Positions 59,342 to 64,000 of a stretch of 64,000 nt of DNA are shown here, one piece after another. A program made the position numbers and the translations under genes. Below the pieces are notes generated by a model. That model was not told the origin of the DNA. It saw nothing but the letters and a program-made list of their open reading frames with translations, and did not search any database. Source of the stretch: Mesorhizobium sp. (GTDB lineage: Bacteria > Pseudomonadota > Alphaproteobacteria > Rhizobiales > Rhizobiaceae). The stretch's first letter is position 1; each line of letters begins with the position of its first letter. The stretch is from NCBI GenBank assembly GCA_004020875.1, contig SAPZ01000001.1:248001-312000 (forward strand). The letters are read 5' to 3'.

Positions 59342-60526
59342 TCACTTCTTCAGAAACGCCTCGATCCGCTCCAGCGCGCGCAGGATATTCTCCTCGGAAT
59401 TGGCGTATGAAAGCCGGATATAGCCTTCGCCAAGCACGCCGAAATCGGGGCCGCCGATCAGCGCCACGCCGGCATCCTCCAACAATGCCGAGGCGAGCTT
59501 TTTGGCTTTCCAGCCGGTCTTCGACACGTTGGGGAAGGCATAGAAGGCGCCTTTTGGGGTGATGCAGGAAATGCCGGGAAGCGCGTTCAACCCCTCGACC
59601 ACAATCTTGCGGCGGTTGTCGAAGGCACGCATCATCTTCTCGACATCGTCCTGCGGGCCGTCGATCGCGGCGATCCCGGCAAACTGGCTCGGCGCATTGA
59701 CGCAGGACCAGCAGTTCACAGCCAGCTTGCGCACCTTGTCGTAGAGATGAGCGCCCTTGTCGCCGTTCGGCCAGATCGACCAGCCCATGCGCCAGCCGGT
59801 CATCGCCCAGGTCTTCGACCAGCCGTTGAGCACGATCAGCCGGTCGCGGATCTCCGGAAAGTTGAGCAGGGAGCAGTGCTTCTCGCCGTCATAGGTCATG
59901 ACGTCGTAGATCTCGTCCGACATGATCGCGACCTCAGGATGCTTCTCCAGGCCCTTGACCAGCTTCTCGATCTCGGCGCGGGGTGTGACGCCGCCGGTTG
60001 GATTGGCGGGCGAGTTGAGGATGAGCAGCCTGGTCTTCGGCGTGATCAGCGCCAGCGTCTCATCCGCCGAGAAGGCAAAGCCGTTCTCCTCGCGGATCGG
60101 CACGGGCACCGGCGTCGCGCCGGTGAACTCGATCATCGAGCGGTAGATCGGAAAGCCGGGGTCGGGGTAGAGGATCTCGACGCCCGGTTCGCCGAACATC
60201 AGGATTGCGGCGAACATCGTCGGCTTGCCGCCGGGCAGGACCATCACGTTCTCGGGCGAGACCTCGACGCCGGTGGTGGTCAGCGTGCGGCGCACGACCG
60301 CCTCGCGAGTGGCCAAGAGGCCGTTGGCCGGCGTGTAGCCGTGGTGGCCGTCGCGCAGCGCCTTAATCGCCGCCTCGACGATGTGCTGCGGTGTCTTGAA
60401 GTCCGGCTGGCCGATGCCGAGATTGATGATGTCGCGGCCCTGATGGGCAAGCGCGGTGGCCCTCGCCAGCACCGCGAAGGCATTTTCCTCGCCGAGACGA
60501 TCGAAGGCGGCGACCGTGTGGAGCAT
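59342..60526 (-). CDS. pyridoxal phosphate-dependent aminotransferase, class I/II
   Basis: 394 aa from the ATG giving MLHTVAAFDRLGEENAF (GGGA upstream); 50 further upstream residues in frame are rejected. The PLP lysine is in NGWSKTWAMTGWRMGW near residue 236. The Asn of LNSPANPTGG near residue 175 and the Asp-Tyr of SDEIYD near residue 205 contact PLP, and the C-terminal Arg in YIRLSYANSEENI near residue 372 binds the substrate carboxylate. Aspartate- or aromatic-type specificity cannot be separated by eye. Confidence 0.92.
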   Translation of the reverse strand: MLHTVAAFDRLGEENAFAVLARATALAHQGRDIINLGIGQPDFKTPQHIVEAAIKALRDGHHGYTPANGLLATREAVVRRTLTTTGVEVSPENVMVLPGGKPTMFAAILMFGEPGVEILYPDPGFPIYRSMIEFTGATPVPVPIREENGFAFSADETLALITPKTRLLILNSPANPTGGVTPRAEIEKLVKGLEKHPEVAIMSDEIYDVMTYDGEKHCSLLNFPEIRDRLIVLNGWSKTWAMTGWRMGWSIWPNGDKGAHLYDKVRKLAVNCWSCVNAPSQFAGIAAIDGPQDDVEKMMRAFDNRRKIVVEGLNALPGISCITPKGAFYAFPNVSKTGWKAKKLASALLEDAGVALIGGPDFGVLGEGYIRLSYANSEENILRALERIEAFLKK

Positions 60527-60608
60527 TTTTCCCGTCCCTGTGGTTCTTTCTGTGAGCGAGCGTTTTTGTGACCGTCCGCTGGGAAAAGTCAACGGATTGG
60601 AGTGCTCG

Positions 60609-61295
60609 GTGTCGGAAGATCTGAAGAATTGGCAGCCGCGCCCACGGCCGGAACGCAAGGCGGTCGAGGGTCGCACAGTCAGGCTCGAGCCGCTGAGCGC
60701 GGCAAAGCATGGCGACGGCCTTTACGAGGCCTCCTCGGTTTCCGATGCCGGCGGGCGTTTCGCCTGGCTGCCCGATTACCCGCCGGAAACCCGCGCCGCC
60801 TTCCAGTCCTGGCTCGACAAGGCGGAAGCGAGCGAGGATCCGCTGTTCTTCACCGTCATCGACAAGGCGAGCGGCAAGATCGCCGGGCGCCAGACGCTGA
60901 TGCGCATCGACGCAAGCAACGGCGTCGGTGAAATCGGCAACATCTATTGGGGGCCGCTGATCTCACGCAAGCCGGCGGCGACCGAGGCGCAGTTCCTGTT
61001 TGCGAGATATCTTTTCGACGACCTCGGCTACCGGCGCTACGAGTGGAAATGCAACAACCGCAACGAACCCTCGAAACGCGCCGCCGAGCGCTTCGGTTTC
61101 AAGTTCGAAGGCATCTTCCGCCAGCATCTTGTGGTCAAGGGTGAAAACCGCGATACGGCGTGGTATTCGATCATCGACAAGGAATGGCCGGCCTTGCGCA
61201 AGGCCTACGAAGCCTGGCTCGATCCGGCGAATTTCGATGACGAAGGCGGCCAGAAGCGGCGCCTTGAGGATTTCCGCGCCGAATTCGGAGCGTGA
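60609..61295 (+). CDS. GNAT family N-acetyltransferase (RimJ/RimL type)
   Basis: 228 aa from a GTG at 60609 with GGAG 7 bases upstream; the frame is open to 60456 but that overlaps the divergent aminotransferase start. Acetyl-CoA fold segments: VRLEPLSAAKHGDGLYEA near residue 22, IGNIYWGPLISRKPAATEA near residue 110 and RYEWKCNNRNEPSKRAAERFGF near residue 143, as in the Acetyltransf_3 group acting on protein N-termini or small amines. A CDF transporter gene starts 13 bp on. Confidence 0.9.
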   Translation: MSEDLKNWQPRPRPERKAVEGRTVRLEPLSAAKHGDGLYEASSVSDAGGRFAWLPDYPPETRAAFQSWLDKAEASEDPLFFTVIDKASGKIAGRQTLMRIDASNGVGEIGNIYWGPLISRKPAATEAQFLFARYLFDDLGYRRYEWKCNNRNEPSKRAAERFGFKFEGIFRQHLVVKGENRDTAWYSIIDKEWPALRKAYEAWLDPANFDDEGGQKRRLEDFRAEFGA

Positions 61296-61308
61296 CAGGA
61301 GTTTGACG

Positions 61309-62298
61309 ATGGCGCACGCTTCGCATGATCACGGTTCCGCCGGTCATAGCCACGGCGCCGGGCATGTGCACGGCTCGGCCGACAAGAGGCGGGTGCTGAT
61401 CGCGGCCTGTCTGACTGGCGGCTTCATGGTCGTCGAGGCGCTCGGCGGTCTGCTCACCGGATCGCTGGCGTTGCTCGCGGATTCCGGCCATATGCTCGCC
61501 GACTCGATTGCGCTCGGCCTCGCCTGGTACGCCTTCCATCTCGCCGGGCGGCCCGCCACCGGCCGTCTCACCTATGGCTTCGCCCGGGTGAAGACGCTGG
61601 TCGCCTACACCAACGGCATCGCCATCTTCGCCATCGCGCTCTGGATCGTCTACGAAGCCTGGGGGCGGCTGATGAACCCGGCGCCCGTGCTCGGCGGGCC
61701 GATGCTGGCGGTTGCGGTGGCAGGTCTGCTGGTCAACATCGCCTCCTTCTTCGTGCTGCATGGCGGGGACCGCGGGAGCCTCAACATGCGGGGCGCCATC
61801 CTCCATGTGCTGGGCGACCTGCTTGGCTCCGCCGCGGCAATCGCGGCAGCCCTCATCATCCTGGCAACCAGTTGGACGCCGATCGATCCTATCCTCTCCG
61901 TCTTGGTGTCGCTGCTGATCCTGTCGACGGCATGGTCGCTGATGCGCGAGGCGGCGCACGTCCTGCTCGAAGGCGTGCCGTCAAGCCTCGACCGCGATGT
62001 GATCGCGAAGGACATCGAAGGTGCAGTCAAGGGCGTGCGCGAGGTGCATCATATGCATGTCTGGTCGCTCGACGGGACCTCCAACATGGCGACGCTGCAT
62101 GCCTGCCTGGACGACGGCGTCGATGCGCATGCGGCGGTCAGCGCCATCAAGAAGCGGCTTGCCGCCAAGCACGGGATCGATCATGCCACGGTCGAACCGG
62201 AATTCGGGCAATGCGCCGATAGCCATGACATGCACGACCACCACCACGATCATGATCACGCGCATGGCGCGCCCGCCGATCGCCGGCACTATCACTGA
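61309..62298 (+). CDS. cation diffusion facilitator (CDF) zinc/metal exporter
   Basis: Exports Zn2+ or similar ions in exchange for protons; 329 aa from the ATG giving MAHASHDHGS (CAGGAG upstream), where a spurious frame reaches 61000. His-rich ends (HDHGSAGHSHGAGHVHG at the N-terminus; DHHHDHDHAHG at the C-terminus). Six membrane helices. Metal-site residues HxxxD in DSGHMLADS near residue 61 and HVLGD near residue 168. It matches the CzcD/ZitB/DmeF group. The neighbouring NicO exporter also handles metals. Confidence 0.93.
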   Translation: MAHASHDHGSAGHSHGAGHVHGSADKRRVLIAACLTGGFMVVEALGGLLTGSLALLADSGHMLADSIALGLAWYAFHLAGRPATGRLTYGFARVKTLVAYTNGIAIFAIALWIVYEAWGRLMNPAPVLGGPMLAVAVAGLLVNIASFFVLHGGDRGSLNMRGAILHVLGDLLGSAAAIAAALIILATSWTPIDPILSVLVSLLILSTAWSLMREAAHVLLEGVPSSLDRDVIAKDIEGAVKGVREVHHMHVWSLDGTSNMATLHACLDDGVDAHAAVSAIKKRLAAKHGIDHATVEPEFGQCADSHDMHDHHHDHDHAHGAPADRRHYH

Positions 62299-62340
62299 TC
62301 GCGATTATGCCTAACAGCCTCGAAGCCAGAAAGCCTGCTG

Positions 62341-62547
62341 ATGGATCGTGACACACGCAACGCGGCGATCGCCGCGGCTGTGATACTGCTCGTGTTCGGT
62401 CTCGCCGCCTATTTCCTACCGGCCATCATGCTGGCCGCAGGCAAGGTGTCGACGGTGCTGGCGGCCGTCATCGCGGTGGTCTTCATGGTGGGGCTGTTCG
62501 TCGTCCTATGGCTGCGCGGACGCAGCCAACGCAAGAAAGGTCTCTGA
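62341..62547 (+). CDS. small two-helix membrane protein, function unknown
   Basis: 68 aa: hydrophobic helices at about residues 8-31 and 38-60, and a basic tail RGRSQRKKGL. No family recognised. It sits 42 bp after the CDF gene and 2 bp before denD, so it is probably co-transcribed. Confidence 0.6.
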   Translation: MDRDTRNAAIAAAVILLVFGLAAYFLPAIMLAAGKVSTVLAAVIAVVFMVGLFVVLWLRGRSQRKKGL

Positions 62548-62549
62548 AG

Positions 62550-63524
62550 ATGAGAATTCTGGTCACGGGTGCGGCCGGCATGGTGGGCCGCAAACTTACA
62601 GCGCGGCTGGCGAGGGACGGCGCCTTGCGCGGGCGCAAGATAACGGCGCTCGACCTGCATGACATCGTGGCGCCGCAGGCGCCGGCGCTCGCGGGCGTAG
62701 ATGTCTCGATCCACACCGGCGATCTATCCGCGCCAGGCGCCATGGCGACCCTCGTGGCTGCGCGTCCGGAAGTGATCTTCCACCTGGCGGGCATTGTCTC
62801 GGGCGAGGCGGAAGCCAATTTCGATCTCGGCTACCGGGTCAATCTCGACGGCACGCGCGCTTTGTTCGACGCGGTGCGGCTGGCGGCGTTCGCGCCGCGC
62901 CTCGTGTTCACCTCGTCGATCGCCGTGTTCGGCGCGCCGTTTCCGGATGTCATTCCGGACGAATTCCATCCGACGCCGCTCACCTCATATGGCACGCAGA
63001 AGCAGATGAGCGAAGCGCTGCTCGCCGATTACACGCGGCGCGGCTTCTTCGACGGCATCGGTATCCGGTTGCCGACGATCTGCGTGCGCCCCGGCAAGCC
63101 GAACAAGGCGGCCTCCAGCTTCTTCTCCGGCATCATCCGCGAGCCGCTCGCCGGGCAGGAGGCGATCCTGCCTGTGCCGCGCTCGGTGCTGCACACCCAT
63201 GCCAGTCCGCGTTCGGCTGTGAATTTCCTAATCCATGCGGCCGAAATCGATGGCGACAAGGTCGGACCGCGCCGCAACCTCACCATGCCCGGCGTCGCCG
63301 TCACCGTCGGCGAGCAGATCGAGGCGCTGGAGCGCATTGCCGGCACCGAGGTCGCGAAGCGAATCCGCGAGCAGCCCGACGAGACCATCTGGGCGATCGT
63401 CAAAGGGTGGCCGACGCGGTTCGAGGCAAGGCGGGCGCGGGAACTCGGCTTTGCGGCTGAAAAGAATTTCGACGAGATCATCCGTGCGCATATTGAGGAC
63501 GAGCTCGGCGGCAAGATCGCCTGA
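62550..63524 (+). CDS. denD: D-erythronate dehydrogenase (NAD-dependent epimerase/dehydratase family)
   Basis: 324 aa from the ATG giving MRILVTGAAGMVGRKLTARL; Rossmann motif TGAAGMVG at residues 6-13. The extended-SDR catalytic pair is YGTQK near residue 151 with Ser-Ser in FTSSIAVFG near residue 128. The overall pattern, including LPTICVRPGKPNKAASSF near residue 178, is that of DenD, which oxidises D-erythronate to 2-oxo-tetronate. The other den genes (kinase, isomerase, aldolase) are not next to it. Confidence 0.85.
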   Translation: MRILVTGAAGMVGRKLTARLARDGALRGRKITALDLHDIVAPQAPALAGVDVSIHTGDLSAPGAMATLVAARPEVIFHLAGIVSGEAEANFDLGYRVNLDGTRALFDAVRLAAFAPRLVFTSSIAVFGAPFPDVIPDEFHPTPLTSYGTQKQMSEALLADYTRRGFFDGIGIRLPTICVRPGKPNKAASSFFSGIIREPLAGQEAILPVPRSVLHTHASPRSAVNFLIHAAEIDGDKVGPRRNLTMPGVAVTVGEQIEALERIAGTEVAKRIREQPDETIWAIVKGWPTRFEARRARELGFAAEKNFDEIIRAHIEDELGGKIA

Positions 63525-63592
63525 CGTCCGTCGATACTGGGTGATGCTGGCCTAACCCGAAGCTCAATATCGCTTGGGGGCACTGCTCACAA

Positions 63593-64000
63593 TCAGGCGC
63601 CGCCCGACAGGCTGGCCGACAGCAGCAGCAGTCCGACCAGGAAGATGAAGCCGGCGCCGCCGATCTCGACGATGGAATGGATGCGTTTGCCGATGCGTTC
63701 TTCGCCGGCGAAATAGACCGCCCAGTTCTTGGCCAGCACGGCGATCGTCGCCAGCGCCGAGACGGTGATCGCTGTGCCGATCGACATCGCCAGCACCGAC
63801 AGCAGCCCGCCCATCCACAATCCATTGAGAAGCGCGAAGCTCAGCACGATCAGCGCGCCGGAGCAGGGGCGGATGCCGACGGCGGCCACCGCCGACCAGG
63901 CCGTGCGCCAGTCGAAGCGGTCGCCCGACAGCATTGCCGGATCCGGCGCATGCGAATGGCCGCAGGTTTCGCATACTTCGCCCGGGCCGTGGTCGTGATG
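63593..64000 (-). CDS. NicO family nickel/cobalt exporter (RcnA-like), N-terminus cut by window edge
   Basis: The last 135 codons of a membrane transporter, open to the right edge. The visible part begins in a His-rich loop (HHDHGPGE...CGHSHAP), then the family signature GIRPCSGALIVLSFAL, followed by three hydrophobic helices and ending LLLSASLSGGA. The GIRPCSGA motif and His-rich loop are typical of RcnA/NicO efflux proteins. Confidence 0.85.
   Translation of the reverse strand, partial: HHDHGPGEVCETCGHSHAPDPAMLSGDRFDWRTAWSAVAAVGIRPCSGALIVLSFALLNGLWMGGLLSVLAMSIGTAITVSALATIAVLAKNWAVYFAGEERIGKRIHSIVEIGGAGFIFLVGLLLLSASLSGGA

Noticed and set aside
63593..64000. Truncated or broken NicO gene
   Set aside because: The frame stays open to the right edge with the expected His-rich loop; it is cut by the window, not by mutation.

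Overview
The window looks like a chromosomal segment of an alphaproteobacterium of the order Rhizobiales (Hyphomicrobiales), most likely Mesorhizobium or a close relative. The evidence is the high GC content and rhizobial codon use, a CpdR receiver protein, an Omp10-like lipoprotein, homospermidine synthase, a ROSE-type thermosensor in front of a small heat-shock gene, and short dispersed palindromic repeats of the kind seen in rhizobial genomes. I see no transposase, integrase, phage gene or CRISPR array.

Region 1 (1-15294) is a catabolic island. Eleven minus-strand genes follow a LacI-type regulator and are mostly joined by 4-8 bp overlaps. They encode a Gfo/Idh/MocA dehydrogenase, a CoA-transferase, an enoyl-CoA hydratase, an aldehyde dehydrogenase, a complete CUT1 sugar-type ABC importer, two GMC flavoprotein dehydrogenases and an SDR. 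A DUF993 (aldolase-like) gene is divergent. Two matching LacI operators lie in the divergent promoter. I read this as an uncharacterised route: import, alcohol to aldehyde to acid to CoA thioester, hydration or dehydrogenation, then cleavage.

Region 2 (15295-23059) holds a small lipoprotein, tRNA-Val(GAC), cpdR, an N-formylglutamate amidohydrolase, hisN, an alpha/beta hydrolase, a heat-shock unit (sigma-32 promoter, ROSE thermosensor, hsp20, terminator), an MBL-fold hydrolase and a threonine aldolase. A clear small-RNA gene, not protein coding, sits on the minus strand at about 17463-17547.

Region 3 (23060-46827) is mostly housekeeping and envelope: gltB-gltD, a DUF459 SGNH protein with a lytic transglycosylase, galU, a beta-barrel outer membrane protein, KDO-pathway arabinose-5-phosphate isomerase, NfeD with an SPFH protein, ferrochelatase, a LysM-tailed 5'-nucleotidase, an Omp10-like lipoprotein, homospermidine synthase, a DUF3445 haem demethylase-like protein, pabC-pabB, and a membrane-anchored Lys/Ala-rich protein with a helix-hairpin-helix-like end.

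Region 4 (46828-64000) carries oligoendopeptidase F, an orphan sigma-54 response regulator, a DUF882 peptidase-like protein, tRNA-Gln(UUG), an AraC/SDR pair separated by 23-bp tandem repeats, eda, trhO, a DUF533/TerB protein, a second candidate small RNA (about 57795-57882) with an anti-Shine-Dalgarno loop, another SDR, a SHOCT protein, an aminotransferase, a GNAT-CDF-small membrane protein-denD run, and the start of a nickel/cobalt exporter cut by the window edge.

The most interesting items are the two unannotated small RNAs, the ROSE/sigma-32 unit and the CoA-dependent catabolic island. All assignments come from reading motifs and were not checked by database search.
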